64,000 bases of DNA from Maledivibacter halophilus (GCF_900167445.1 NZ_FUZT01000008.1:216729-280728), one strand, 5' to 3'. Numbered from the stretch's first letter, positions 8,863-18,381 are shown. Program-made: numbers and translations. The notes: generated by a model from the letters alone, not told the origin.

Positions 8863-10208
8863 TCATTATCACCTTCCTTCAAAAATCTTTTTAAGGCATC
8901 TTGGGGCAAACCATTTTCCAATAGTCTTTTTTGAAGGCTTTCTGATATATTATTGACCTTTTCAAATTCACCAGCTATTACAAATTTACCATCAACTATT
9001 TTATTTTCTTTGACTTTGTAACGGTATAGGGTACGGACTTCCCTTTTACCCTTTGGATGAATCACACACTCTGTTATTTCCATTATTTTTCTTGTATTGT
9101 CCTCTAATTTTTTTGCAAATACAACAATGGGAAAGGCTTCTGTTACTAGCTGATAAAGTGTATTATCATTTATATCATAACGCATTTTGCACAGGGTAAC
9201 CATTCTTCCATAAGTTGCTTCGCAGGAGTTTGCATGAGTTGTTGTAGTAAGGGCATGTCCAGTTCTTGCAGCTTCTTGAGCTGCAAAGGCCTCTGCTGAT
9301 TTCATTTCTGCTACGCTTATAACATCTGGATTAGCTGTTAGTGCAAACTCTAATAGCTTTTCTTGGTCTATGTTCTGTTTTTCATCCTCTGAATATCTTG
9401 TTACTGTATGGATGACGTTATTAATTACATTACCTTCTTCATCCTCCTTCACCAAATCAAATTCACGGGTGCCATTTTCTATTGTTATTATCCTTTTATC
9501 CTTGGGAACTGTTGATAGTATCCAGCTCATTAGTGTTGTTTTACCACTACTTGTTGCTCCAGTGATACAGTTACTTACACCATATCTTAAGCATATACTT
9601 AGAAAATCTAGCATTTCCTCTGTGGCTGTTTTGTTTTTTATGAAGTCTTCCTTTTTTAATTCTCTGGGATTTACTATACGAATGGATACCGCTATGCCCT
9701 TATCTGGATCTATTACTCCATTTCCAAAGACTGTTATTCTTATTTTGTTGGATAAATGACCTCGCACTACGGGTTGAGAATTATCCAGAATCATTCCTGA
9801 TTGATGCAGCAGTCTTCTTATGACATCTATGGCATGACCTGGAGAATTGAATTTTTCTTTTGTGGGAATTATTCTCCCATCTGAATAGGTTATTTTAATA
9901 TCCTTGTAGGAATTAATATTTATTTCTTCTATGTCATTGGCAAAAAGGTATTTTGTTAGAAATGAGAATTCTGCCATTTCGCAGTAAAGCTTGTTAACTA
10001 GTTCTTGCTCTGTCATTCCTTCTATACTATATCCATAATCTCTAATGAACTTGGCTATATATGCCTTGATCTGTTTTTTCTGCTCATTTGGATTGTCTGA
10101 AATTAGTACTGCATATTTATTGGAGATATATTCTTGTACTGACCTTAATATTTCTGTGAAGCTGCTTAAGGTATCCTTGCTTTGGAAAAACATAGCTTTT
10201 CTACTCAT
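8859..10208 (-). CDS. tadA: TadA/CpaF-family secretion ATPase
   Basis: The 449-residue product is a type II/IV secretion ATPase. Walker A is GATSSGKTT near residue 218. An ITIENGTREFDL stretch follows as the Asp box, and HALTTTTHANS carries the His-box region near 318. It powers pilus assembly, and relatives (VirB11) also serve conjugation. It overlaps the ParA-like gene and tadB by 4 nt each. It is the only complete assembly-type ATPase seen in this element besides the coupling protein, so it may supply energy for the transfer apparatus. Confidence 0.85.
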   Translation of the reverse strand: MSRKAMFFQSKDTLSSFTEILRSVQEYISNKYAVLISDNPNEQKKQIKAYIAKFIRDYGYSIEGMTEQELVNKLYCEMAEFSFLTKYLFANDIEEININSYKDIKITYSDGRIIPTKEKFNSPGHAIDVIRRLLHQSGMILDNSQPVVRGHLSNKIRITVFGNGVIDPDKGIAVSIRIVNPRELKKEDFIKNKTATEEMLDFLSICLRYGVSNCITGATSSGKTTLMSWILSTVPKDKRIITIENGTREFDLVKEDEEGNVINNVIHTVTRYSEDEKQNIDQEKLLEFALTANPDVISVAEMKSAEAFAAQEAARTGHALTTTTHANSCEATYGRMVTLCKMRYDINDNTLYQLVTEAFPIVVFAKKLEDNTRKIMEITECVIHPKGKREVRTLYRYKVKENKIVDGKFVIAGEFEKVNNISESLQKRLLENGLPQDALKRFLKEGDNE

Positions 10209-11149
10209 TGAATCCCTCCATTTTCTTTCTTTAGTATTTTAAAAAGCTTATCCTTGAAAGATAATTTATTAGCTTTTCTATCCATCGATACTTTTTCTTT
10301 ATCCATTGTTGATTTGAATTTATCTATGAATGAAATAATGCTATCTTTTATCGATTGTAATATCTCTGAAGATTTCTTTTCATTATTTAGGCTTGTAGCT
10401 TCTGAATCTGTAGATATAATAGCTTCTACTATCTTGGAAATTGTATCGTTATACTGCTTGCTTTTTTTAGATACCAATGACTCTAATAGGATGCCTGATA
10501 GAAATTGTTCTTCTATTTCTTGTCTATGGGGAAGGTGATATTTTACTCCACGAAATCTCTGAATAACTGGTGATTTGGCTTCATAATCTTTAATATTGGA
10601 TAATATTTTGATATGGTCATTGGCTTTAAATCTTCTGTGGGAAATTAATGGTAGATGGGATTCATAGAAGGATATGCTTTTTAGGTCACATGTAATATGT
10701 CTTAACACTACATCTGCCATTTCTAATGCTGTGGCTGAAAGTATGTTAGTTTCTATATTACTAGTACAATCTACTATTATATAGTCTGCTAGGTGTCTTA
10801 ATAGGATGAGAAAATCAACTGCTCTTTCCCTATCGTACTCGGCATAGGAGAATATATTGTCTCCCTGCTTATATCCTATAAAGGTGAGGTATTCATTTTT
10901 CTTTAGTGTTATGCACTGTGATAATATGGTTTCCTGGGTTATTTGGGGAGCTGATAATATATTTCCTAGTGTCTTATCTCCTATACCTTGATTAGGTAAT
11001 ACCGTCATTAATGCTGGAGAGCTTAAATCACACATCACAACAATGACATTCTTCTTTCTCTTCGACAGCTCTTTAGCTAGCTTCATTGTTGTTATGGTTT
11101 TGCCGCTATTAGCACTTCCCCATACTGCAATTATTTGATTATTGGTCAT
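10205..11149 (-). CDS. CpaE/ParA-like ATPase
   Basis: A 314-residue P-loop ATPase. The N-terminus has a Walker-type motif WGSANSGKTITTMKLA near residues 10-25 and CDLSSPALM as the next strand, as in MinD/ParA/CpaE proteins. The C-terminal 100 residues are charged and helical. CpaE proteins position or regulate Tad pilus machines. The gene overlaps cpaB by 11 nt and tadA by 4 nt, so all three are probably made together. Confidence 0.7.
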   Translation of the reverse strand: MTNNQIIAVWGSANSGKTITTMKLAKELSKRKKNVIVVMCDLSSPALMTVLPNQGIGDKTLGNILSAPQITQETILSQCITLKKNEYLTFIGYKQGDNIFSYAEYDRERAVDFLILLRHLADYIIVDCTSNIETNILSATALEMADVVLRHITCDLKSISFYESHLPLISHRRFKANDHIKILSNIKDYEAKSPVIQRFRGVKYHLPHRQEIEEQFLSGILLESLVSKKSKQYNDTISKIVEAIISTDSEATSLNNEKKSSEILQSIKDSIISFIDKFKSTMDKEKVSMDRKANKLSFKDKLFKILKKENGGIQ

Positions 11150-11948
11150 TGGCTGTCACCCCCTGCTTTGCCTCTGTAAGTCCATCGTCATTAGAAGTAG
11201 TTACCTCTGGATTTGATATATTCCCTTCTAATTTTAAAATTAGTTCTTCCTGCTCTTTCAAAAACCTTTCTGCATTTTCTCTTTTTCCTCTGTAAACTAG
11301 GGCTGTGTGGATTTTGCTATTCTGTTCTAGTTCAGCTAATAGCTTTGATTGCCTTTCATTAACTATGAGGGTTATGGTTGAAGGCAGCTCCTGATCTTCT
11401 TCACTGCTTGAGCCTTCATAGATTCTGTCTGTACCTTTTTTAGTTGTAACTGCTAGCACCTCTACATATTGAAGCTCAGGAAATATTATTGTTTCTCTGA
11501 ATTCTCCATAATCGGAAGCAATAATCGAGACAATATCACCCTTTTCTATTTTCCCAGATAGTCCTGCTGCAAAGCTTTTTATGGTTACTGATATAGCTCT
11601 TTTACTTCCGTCAAAGTTATATAGATACTCATTTTCTGTTAATGGATCATCAGATACTTTAGAGCTTAATATATAATCGCCTTTCATTAAATCTGCTGTT
11701 GCATATTTACCTACAATATTTGATTTATCCTTTAATACGTTATCTGGTAGGTTATAGCCTCCAATGGTTACAGTTTGTACTTTACTATTTGTTATGACTT
11801 CTCCTGCTTTTATGTTCTTAGATACTCTTATTATTTCTGTCTTTGCTCCTACTGCTTCATTGAAAAGGGGTGTTACTCCGAAGCATATGATTAGGGATAG
11901 TAGTATACATATAAGCCCTAATATTGTTTTATTTTTTAAGAAATTCAT
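11139..11948 (-). CDS. cpaB: CpaB-like SAF-domain pilus assembly protein
   Basis: The product (269 residues) has an N-terminal membrane anchor (about 8-27) and a SAF domain starting IRVSKNIKAGEVIT. A second RcpC/CpaB-like domain follows around residues 110-200. CpaB proteins are extracytoplasmic parts of Tad systems and SAF domains often bind glycans. It is the first gene of the tad block, with AGGAGG before the ATG at 11948. A terminator-like hairpin only about 25 nt upstream suggests attenuation or read-through control. Confidence 0.75.
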   Translation of the reverse strand: MNFLKNKTILGLICILLSLIICFGVTPLFNEAVGAKTEIIRVSKNIKAGEVITNSKVQTVTIGGYNLPDNVLKDKSNIVGKYATADLMKGDYILSSKVSDDPLTENEYLYNFDGSKRAISVTIKSFAAGLSGKIEKGDIVSIIASDYGEFRETIIFPELQYVEVLAVTTKKGTDRIYEGSSSEEDQELPSTITLIVNERQSKLLAELEQNSKIHTALVYRGKRENAERFLKEQEELILKLEGNISNPEVTTSNDDGLTEAKQGVTANDQ

Positions 11949-11973
11949 AGTCTAATTCCTCCTTTTATGTATT

Positions 11974-12003
11974 AAAAAAGCTCTCAATCATTGATTGAAA
12001 GCT
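11974..12003 (-). terminator. Terminator or attenuator in the cpaB leader
   Basis: An 11-bp stem (11979-11989 with 11993-12003, one G-U pair) with a 3-nt loop is followed by T6 on the minus strand. It lies about 25 nt before the cpaB start, too close for a promoter between, so tad transcription must start upstream and pass it. Confidence 0.75.
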
Positions 12004-12406
12004 AATTTTTCATTTTAGATTCTACTGGATTAAATTGCATTGGTGTAAAGATGAAGCTTGCTAATATGTATCAGAATTAAGTTGGGAATAAAATTTATGG
12101 TCAAATATTTATAATTGCTTATAATAATCTAATTATGGAGGGAAAGTGTAAATCTTTTAATATTAGTTCTTTTTATTATTTTCAGTTATGTTTTATCTTG
12201 AATTTAAAAATGATTGGAACAAATAGAATCTATAACATGGCTAAAGTCTGTTTTAGTGTTGTAACATTTTCATAGTACCTACGCAAGCATCCCATAGGAC
12301 TTAGCGTCAATTTTGACCACGAAAACTCTACCCCGTATACAACAAAATTGTTGTTACAAGTTTGTGTTAGGAACTGATGTATTATCAGATGCTCTTAGCT
12401 ATAATA
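12004..12406. other. Non-coding spacer between cpaB and the membrane-protein cargo gene
   Basis: About 400 bases without a gene. The part next to the 12407 gene (12255-12400) is richer in G/C and in short inverted repeats, including a near-palindrome around 12340-12356 and a CCTAACAC motif on the minus strand near 12366-12373. It resembles the other spacers following cargo genes (see 13136-13315 and 14288-14370). Confidence 0.5.
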
Positions 12407-13123
12407 TTACTTAAAAGCTGTACCGATTTTCTTTGGAAAACCAGCTTCAATATTTACAACTTCATTATCATCATTACATCTAAAAATAAAACCTTGTATA
12501 TACTCATTCATAAAGCAATCAAAAAAACTTAAATACAATATCTGCTCTCTACTTTTGTCAAAACTAACGTTAATTAAATAAGTTTTATCAAGTTTCATAT
12601 TTGCTTTAATGATATAATTAAATGCTTGTCCACCAAAATTAGTTCCATTATTATATGTTAGAGTTCTAGCAAAATTCTTTCCTATATTCTCAATTTGAAT
12701 TAATACAGGTACTTTTTTATCACCCTTACCTAAATCGCATAATTTATCTATATTGTCTGTATTTTCAGTAATATTCAAATTAAGAAAAGGCTTATTTTCA
12801 ATCATTTTATTCTCAACATCTGATTTACGATAGTAACTAATTGTAAGCATAATTCCTATAATAGACAAGAACCCTGAAATTATACCACCTAAAGCTCCAC
12901 CCCAAAATGATGCAATGGAACTAATACTAGTACCTACAGTAGCTTCAAAATGACATAAATTCATATATACAGAGCGCCAGTATGTTTCAACATGCATACA
13001 GAATAATACCACTATAATAAAGATTAAAGGTATAACGAAAAACCATATTTTACCAAGATTCATTTTGTTATTACAATCTTTGTATTCTAAACCTAGTCTT
13101 GTCATCTTTATTTTATTACACAT
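12407..13123 (-). CDS. Two-helix membrane protein, unknown function
   Basis: This 238-residue product has two transmembrane helices (about 27-48 and 75-97, the latter Gly-rich) followed by a cytoplasmic beta-rich domain of about 130 residues. I do not recognise it. Proteins of this shape are often found singly among accessory genes. GAGGG precedes the ATG at 13123. It stands alone, flanked on both sides by structured non-coding spacers, which suggests acquisition as a single unit. Confidence 0.55.
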   Translation of the reverse strand: MCNKIKMTRLGLEYKDCNNKMNLGKIWFFVIPLIFIIVVLFCMHVETYWRSVYMNLCHFEATVGTSISSIASFWGGALGGIISGFLSIIGIMLTISYYRKSDVENKMIENKPFLNLNITENTDNIDKLCDLGKGDKKVPVLIQIENIGKNFARTLTYNNGTNFGGQAFNYIIKANMKLDKTYLINVSFDKSREQILYLSFFDCFMNEYIQGFIFRCNDDNEVVNIEAGFPKKIGTAFK

Positions 13124-13135
13124 TATATATCCCTC

Positions 13136-13315
13136 ATTCTACTAATTTAAAATTTCTGATAACGTTGCCACAAGTCCTGAGGCAAGTTGTGCCTCAGCGT
13201 TCGCACCATTTTTGCTCACCAACACAAAATCCCTTGTCCAGCAAAATCCATGTCAAAAATTTGCGTTGAAGAACTGTGGTATTATTTTATGTTTAAATTT
13301 ACCACTAAATAAATT
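13136..13315 (-). repeat. Structured spacer after the methyltransferase gene (attC-like, tentative)
   Basis: The spacer follows the stop of the methyltransferase gene. It contains a perfect hairpin CTGAGGCA-AGTTG-TGCCTCAG (about 13176-13196). On the minus strand the ends TTCTTCAAC (near 13280) and GTTATCAGAA (near 13160) can pair. This outer/inner pairing resembles integron attC recombination sites, but GTTATCA does not fit the GTTRRRY consensus exactly. Confidence 0.3.
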
Positions 13316-14047
13316 CTAAGGTTTAAATATTACTGACAGAAGATATAGTTCTACATAATCATTTTCAATTTTTTTATTATTGTAAGATAATACTCTACCA
13401 CTTTTTGATTTAGCAAAAGTTCTCGTTGAATTAAACTCTATAGATGAATAATTAAATTCAGTCTTGATGGCAATATAATCATTCAAATAATCTATATCTA
13501 TAGTTCTATCAACCACTTGAACAGGAACATTATAGGTTTTACCATATCTGCCACATAGCCAAATAATATATTCTGAGTATGAAGACTCTGGAGCTTCTTT
13601 AATCTGTTCTAAAGTTAATCCATATTGCATCAATTTAGGAACATAATTTTGAATCATTGTTGTGGACCAATAAGTTCCTATATTCCAACATATAACAATA
13701 TCAAATGGTATAGCTTCAATAATAAAATTTGAATTATTGTCACAAACATCCATTAAAATAAATATAACATCACATTTGCCAATATCATCTCCTAAATCCC
13801 CAATCTTATATCCATTACTTAATATTAAATTTTTAGCTTTTCCCATACAGTATTCATTCTTTTCTATAGCAATAACTTTATGACCATTTTTAATTAATGC
13901 TAAAGTGCTATAACCAGTTCCACAGCCTATTTCCAATACAGTATTATATGATTTAATTAAACCACACATCCAATTATAGTCATTGTTATTATAAAAAAAT
14001 GCTGAACTCTTATCCCACTGCTCTGAGTACTCTTTTTTCTTATCCAT
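13316..14047 (-). CDS. Class I SAM-dependent methyltransferase
   Basis: A 243-residue protein with methyltransferase motif I, VLEIGCGTGYSTLALIKNG (about 37-55), then IAIEKNEYCMGKA as motif II and a FDIVICWNIG strand as motif IV. The substrate cannot be told from the sequence; there is no DNA-methylase NPPY or PCQ motif, so a small molecule, RNA or protein is more likely. GAGGGG lies upstream of the ATG at 14047. It is a single gene flanked by structured spacers. Confidence 0.75.
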   Translation of the reverse strand: MDKKKEYSEQWDKSSAFFYNNNDYNWMCGLIKSYNTVLEIGCGTGYSTLALIKNGHKVIAIEKNEYCMGKAKNLILSNGYKIGDLGDDIGKCDVIFILMDVCDNNSNFIIEAIPFDIVICWNIGTYWSTTMIQNYVPKLMQYGLTLEQIKEAPESSYSEYIIWLCGRYGKTYNVPVQVVDRTIDIDYLNDYIAIKTEFNYSSIEFNSTRTFAKSKSGRVLSYNNKKIENDYVELYLLSVIFKP

Positions 14048-14377
14048 ATTTAGCCCCTCTTATATATTTCTTTAGTAAATATCTGATTTTCAAACTTACC
14101 ATTTCAACCATATTGAGAAACCAATCCATAAAAAAGTAATACATGTTAAAGATGTATCCATATTATACCATGTAGATGTACTTCTAAGATTTATTTTTAT
14201 TAATCTACCTATACAAACTAAAGTTTTAATATAATATACTTTGAGAATTCTTATAGCTTCAATTTGAAATTATATGGATAATGTTCAGTTCAACGTTTAA
14301 ACAGTTCCCAACACAATTTTGAATCTTCTTTTTTTGATAAATAATCGTATCAGAAACTACTGTGTTAGGCAATATAA
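14048..14377. other. Non-coding spacer between cargo genes
   Basis: About 330 bases with no convincing gene. The part nearest the upstream small gene holds the attC-like sequence at 14288-14370; the remainder (14048-14287) is AT-rich and probably holds the methyltransferase promoter, which I could not place exactly. Confidence 0.5.
14288..14370 (-). repeat. attC-like site after the 14378 gene (tentative)
   Basis: On the coding (minus) strand this 83-nt segment begins GCCTAAC (14370-14364, fits RYYYAAC) and ends GTTGAAC (14294-14288, fits GTTRRRY). Inner boxes AGTTTC and GGAACT can pair. Length, order and box consensus fit integron attC sites. No integron integrase is visible, so this remains a pattern match. 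Confidence 0.35.
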
Positions 14378-14635
14378 TTAATCATCCCCTAAAGCTTTAT
14401 CAGTTAATTTAGATGCAGTAAAAGCTAAATTTTTCTCCCATAGTTTGTGCCATTCTTCTATTTCAATATCACTTTCTATATATTCATCAGAATTATCTGC
14501 CCATACTCTTTTTAATGAATTTAAATTTGTACTGCATGCAGCATAGAAACCATAATTATTAATACTATTTAATTTACTCTTTATAAATTTCTTTCTATTT
14601 TTAGAAACTTCAAATTTCAATTTATTGCCAAGCAC
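14378..14635 (-). CDS. Small unknown protein (85 aa)
   Basis: A short, charged, probably helical protein with a Trp-containing EIEEWHKLWEKN segment near its end. The GTG start at 14635 has AGGAA upstream. No family is recognised. The gene stands alone and is followed directly by the attC-like segment, as expected for a gene cassette. Confidence 0.4.
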   Translation of the reverse strand: MLGNKLKFEVSKNRKKFIKSKLNSINNYGFYAACSTNLNSLKRVWADNSDEYIESDIEIEEWHKLWEKNLAFTASKLTDKALGDD

Positions 14636-14737
14636 TATTCCTATTCTATAAATATGAGGACAAAATATTTCTATCCATCATAGTTATATTTCACCATATT
14701 CTAACTGCTTTCATCATCTTATTATGATTATACATAT

Positions 14738-14768
14738 TAAAAAACAGTAGTTTATACAGATACTGTTT
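14738..14768 (-). terminator. Intrinsic terminator of the kinase operon
   Basis: An 8-bp stem (14742-14749 with 14761-14768) with an 11-nt loop and a following T run on the minus strand lies 40 nt after the 14808 gene. It closes the three-gene operon. Confidence 0.65.
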
Positions 14769-14807
14769 CTTAATATTCATGATATGGATAATAGGAAGTA
14801 AATATTG

Positions 14808-15974
14808 TTAATTATACTGATTATTAAAACTCGAAAGAAGATAGGATTCTTTTAATAGTATCGTCTGAATTTCATTAAGTAGTCTTTCTGATTGTTTTGA
14901 TTTAAACTTATAGTCTAAAGGATACCATATGTTAAATATGTTGTCATTACAAGGATTCATACCAAGAAGATCAGATAACATCTTAAAATCCAATTTTTCG
15001 TTATTGATTCGATTAATAGCAAATCTAAATGTTTGCTCCTTAAAGTGAAAACGGAAATCTCCTGAAAGCAATGTTTCTAAAGTATCTCGATACAATATAA
15101 CTGCTGAAATTTTATCGAGGTCGTTTCGATTGAAAATATCAGTTCCATCTCTATGTTTAATTAACTTTAATGCATTATTATTATTAAACAATCCATTTTC
15201 AGTGTTAATGAAAATGCTCATTGGTTCATTAACACCACATTCTGGAAAATCTGTATATGTCCAATTAATAAAAAGTAAATTAAAATGCTTGTTAGTAGTT
15301 GGTATTTGAAATTTACTTGACGCACTTTTTATGAATCCCCCAAGCTTACTGACTCTAGGAAAAACCAACTGTAATTTATTTTCCAAACAAAATTGTTTCA
15401 ATTCATTTTTGGTTGATTGATTGAGTGCAATATTGGGTTTAATTGCGCCATTCTCTCCTTCAAGAGGATCTATACTGTTGCTAAAATTAGCCTTTTTAAC
15501 CTCAATATCCATGATAACATCATTTTGAAATATAAACCTTGCTTCAGGGTTTCCTCCATTTATACCTTGTTTAGGCTCATAGTAGGATTCTTTAATTTTA
15601 CCAATAAAATTGCAAAAATAGAAAAGTACGTTAATTTCTGATAGAGCTTCAAAAAAAGTCGGTTCCCGATAATTCTTTTTACCTGCTGATAATTGATTTT
15701 TTACAAAATCAATTATTTTTTCTTCTGAAAAAACACCAGCACATCTACGTAACTTATTTGAAAAATTCATTAAAAAAGTCGAAGAGAAGTCAGGTGTACA
15801 ATTATTAATGAATGATCTACTTAATAAGTGCTCATATTCTTTAATAATATCAACTTCACCTTTCATTGCTCTAATTAGAAAGTGATTTTTAGAATAATCT
15901 TGCATGAATCCATTATCGTAAAGTGAATAAATATATTCTGTCAACTTATTTCTATTAGTGTTTATCATCTTCAT
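14808..15974 (-). CDS. PD-(D/E)xK nuclease-like protein of the kinase operon
   Basis: A 388-residue cytoplasmic protein without membrane segments. Around residues 105-165 there is a helix with acidic residues (FFEALSEINVLFYF), then PEARF and, about 13 residues later, MDIEVKK. This order (Glu in helix A, P-E, then E-x-K) matches the PD-(D/E)xK nuclease core, though no profile search was possible. The rest is unrecognised. It is the last gene of an operon with a protein kinase 39 nt upstream. A kinase plus nuclease pair suggests a defence system in which the kinase controls an effector; this is inference. Confidence 0.5.
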   Translation of the reverse strand: MKMINTNRNKLTEYIYSLYDNGFMQDYSKNHFLIRAMKGEVDIIKEYEHLLSRSFINNCTPDFSSTFLMNFSNKLRRCAGVFSEEKIIDFVKNQLSAGKKNYREPTFFEALSEINVLFYFCNFIGKIKESYYEPKQGINGGNPEARFIFQNDVIMDIEVKKANFSNSIDPLEGENGAIKPNIALNQSTKNELKQFCLENKLQLVFPRVSKLGGFIKSASSKFQIPTTNKHFNLLFINWTYTDFPECGVNEPMSIFINTENGLFNNNNALKLIKHRDGTDIFNRNDLDKISAVILYRDTLETLLSGDFRFHFKEQTFRFAINRINNEKLDFKMLSDLLGMNPCNDNIFNIWYPLDYKFKSKQSERLLNEIQTILLKESYLLSSFNNQYN

Positions 15975-16013
15975 ATTTACCCTTCTTTTAATATAATGAT
16001 TTATATTTTGTTA

Positions 16014-16892
16014 CTACAGCTTTGAAACAAGATTTATATCAGTATGGAACATTTTTATTTCTTTAATTATATTACTATTCAAATTTATACTCTTTAAAAA
16101 ATCACTTATATAATTAATATCAATAAAATTGTACTCACATATAATAATTTCAAGTGGTAAAATAAGTTGCTCGATTAAAGTATAAGAATCAGCATCTTTG
16201 ATATTTAAAGTCTCTAACGACCATAGAACTGGCAAAACATGTAACATAACATCTTTTATAACTTGAGATCCCCTTTCAACAATTGATGATTTAATAAAAC
16301 AAATCTTTTCTAATTCAGGCACAAGTTTATAACATAACTTATATAATAGATTTGCATCTCTTTTATGAGATTGTTCAACTCCAGAAAAAACACTTGTTCC
16401 GAAATCAATTAAAAATACTTCATCCATCTGTGTGTTTATCATTATGTTTTTTTCGTGTATATCACCATGAAAATAACCCGCATCGTAAACGTCACTTAAA
16501 ATGCGAAGAATTTTTTCTAAATATATATATCTAATAACAAAGTCTCTCTCATCATCTAAATAGCTCTTTAATGTAATCCCCCTAACATATTGCATTCTGC
16601 AATAATAATGCTCTTCAATAGTATTTGCCTCATAAATAGTAGCAATATTTTCATGGAAGAATTTTGAATTTTTTCGTACTTCACTTAGAAATCTTTTTTT
16701 ATCCACTACATTTTTACCAATTCTAGGCGTCCAGATTTTCAAAGCTTCCTTACGTTCTAAAACTTTATTATATATTAAAAACACGTGTGCATTTGCACCA
16801 TATCCAAGTTCTTCTAAAAAAACTATATCTTTGAACTCTAATAGGTTTTTATCAATGAAAAGATTGCCGTCTCTTATCGTAAACTTTATCAT
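16014..16892 (-). CDS. Eukaryotic-like protein kinase
   Basis: The protein has the full kinase core: a glycine-rich loop ELGYGANAHVF, the lysine in EALKIW, the catalytic-loop HGDIHEKN near residue 145 and the DFG motif near 164. All key residues are present, so it should be active. It has no membrane anchor or PASTA domains, unlike housekeeping PknB kinases. The ATG at 16892 has GGAGG 11 nt upstream; an ATG at 16910 is an alternative. It is the middle gene of a three-gene operon and is probably the signalling element of that cassette. Substrate unknown. Confidence 0.8.
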   Translation of the reverse strand: MIKFTIRDGNLFIDKNLLEFKDIVFLEELGYGANAHVFLIYNKVLERKEALKIWTPRIGKNVVDKKRFLSEVRKNSKFFHENIATIYEANTIEEHYYCRMQYVRGITLKSYLDDERDFVIRYIYLEKILRILSDVYDAGYFHGDIHEKNIMINTQMDEVFLIDFGTSVFSGVEQSHKRDANLLYKLCYKLVPELEKICFIKSSIVERGSQVIKDVMLHVLPVLWSLETLNIKDADSYTLIEQLILPLEIIICEYNFIDINYISDFLKSINLNSNIIKEIKMFHTDINLVSKL

Positions 16893-16956
16893 TTCATTTT
16901 TTACCTCCATATTAACTTCTATTAATTAGTCTAATGGTTATATGAATAATGGACAT

Positions 16957-17562
16957 CTAAATAACTATACCTGCTATTGCCAATGCCTTATTAATTACAT
17001 CACTAGTCGTAAAGCCTTTTATAATGTTGAAGAATTCTATCTTTTTCAATTCCCTAATCAATGAAACAACATCATGTTTTGATTTACATTTATTGGTTAA
17101 CAATTCAACTAGTTGTCTAATTGTTACATAATTTTCATCAAAATTTTTTTCTAAATCAATTTTGAATGTTTCATTAAAATGTATGTACCCATCGTAATAA
17201 TTTGCTAGAATTAACTCTATATGATCTTTATATTTTTTATCACTAACTTGATTAAGCTCATTTTTTATGGTAATAAAAGCATCTAAATCAAAGTAAACTC
17301 TGTTATTGTTCCCTGGAAATTCTAAAATCGTTTTCGTTGAAGTTTGTTCATCAGGACAAAGGTATGCTCCATATCCTGCCCAATAAATATCCAAGACTTT
17401 ACCAGTGTTCAAGTGCCAATATTGATAACAATCGGATATTATATTTTTAATTAGACTAATATCATATCGCGCCAACATGATCCCAACTATGCGTTTTTCG
17501 TCATAATCATATTTATGCCGTACTATTTCTTTCAATAAATCAACTGATAATGCAACTTCCAT
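16957..17562 (-). CDS. Unknown first gene of the kinase operon
   Basis: A 201-residue soluble protein. Residues 24-70 contain alternating strands and helices with YWHLNTGKVLDIYWAGYGAYL, which I recall in spirit from N-terminal modules of bacterial conflict proteins but cannot name. The rest is helical. GAGGGG lies before the ATG at 17562. The gene leads the operon and is 64 nt from the kinase, so it may be the sensor or the kinase substrate. No metal-binding or catalytic motif is evident. Confidence 0.5.
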   Translation of the reverse strand: MEVALSVDLLKEIVRHKYDYDEKRIVGIMLARYDISLIKNIISDCYQYWHLNTGKVLDIYWAGYGAYLCPDEQTSTKTILEFPGNNNRVYFDLDAFITIKNELNQVSDKKYKDHIELILANYYDGYIHFNETFKIDLEKNFDENYVTIRQLVELLTNKCKSKHDVVSLIRELKKIEFFNIIKGFTTSDVINKALAIAGIVI

Positions 17563-17768
17563 GACTACCCCTCACATTCACTTTATAATCCTTTAACTTC
17601 TCATTTTAGACACAATTATTACATATAAAGTTATTTAAATTTACTGTTTCATTATTTGTTAATTACATCCAACTATAATACTTATGTAAATATCATTAAA
17701 TTCCTTTGACTAGTTTTGTCGAACTAAAAATAATACTGAATCAAGTAACTACTTAAAGTTCATTGACT

Positions 17769-18326
17769 TCAATGTAATAAAAAGGATAAAAAACCTCCAG
17801 TCCCTAGATAAGGCACTAATGGAAAGGATATATTTCTATCCTTTTCTTTGAGCTTGTAATATACTCCATTAATAATTACAGCGGTGGTAAGCCCTATGAT
17901 TGCAGCTATTAATCCATTTTTAATTCCTAATAAAAATCCTATTCCAGTCATTAATTTTATATCTCCACCACCTATGCCTCCTTCCTTTAATAATGCTGCT
18001 ATTAAAAATGGGAAAGGGACTATTATGGCTCCTGCTAATGATTGATATAAATTTATATTGATTAAGCTTACTAGTATTATTAAAATGTGAACCATGTTAG
18101 GAATTATCTTAGTTTTAAAGTCTACATATGCTGTAAATATTAATATCATTGAAAATAAGAAACCTTTGAATATCATTATTGAATTATCAAAGGTTTTTGT
18201 TAAAATAAGCATTGCAAGAATATTTATGATTACTGTATATGGGTACTTATCTAAGTGTAAATATTTCATCAGAATTATATCTATCAGAATACTGACTGCA
18301 GCAGCAAAAATTATATATTTCTCCAT
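17769..18326 (-). CDS. Type IV prepilin peptidase (A24 family)
   Basis: A multi-pass membrane protein with both active-site regions of A24 aspartyl peptidases: TAYVDFKTKIIP near residue 70 and GGIGGGDIKLM near 120 (GxGD-type). It lacks the N-terminal cysteine/methylase domain, as in the short TadV/CpaA form. It would cleave the prepilin-like proteins at 5231 and 5776. The ATG at 18326 has GGTGAG upstream. The gene ends the T4SS half of the element, just before the cargo. Confidence 0.8.
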   Translation of the reverse strand: MEKYIIFAAAVSILIDIILMKYLHLDKYPYTVIINILAMLILTKTFDNSIMIFKGFLFSMILIFTAYVDFKTKIIPNMVHILIILVSLININLYQSLAGAIIVPFPFLIAALLKEGGIGGGDIKLMTGIGFLLGIKNGLIAAIIGLTTAVIINGVYYKLKEKDRNISFPLVPYLGTGGFLSFLLH

Positions 18327-18381
18327 GTTACTCACCTACCTAAAAATGTACTTCATGTGAATTCTTACACAATATCTATGC

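Noticed and set aside
12255..12400. attC-like site after the 12407 gene
   Set aside because: The inner boxes do not pair convincingly and the far end does not fit the consensus; mentioned only as part of the array pattern.
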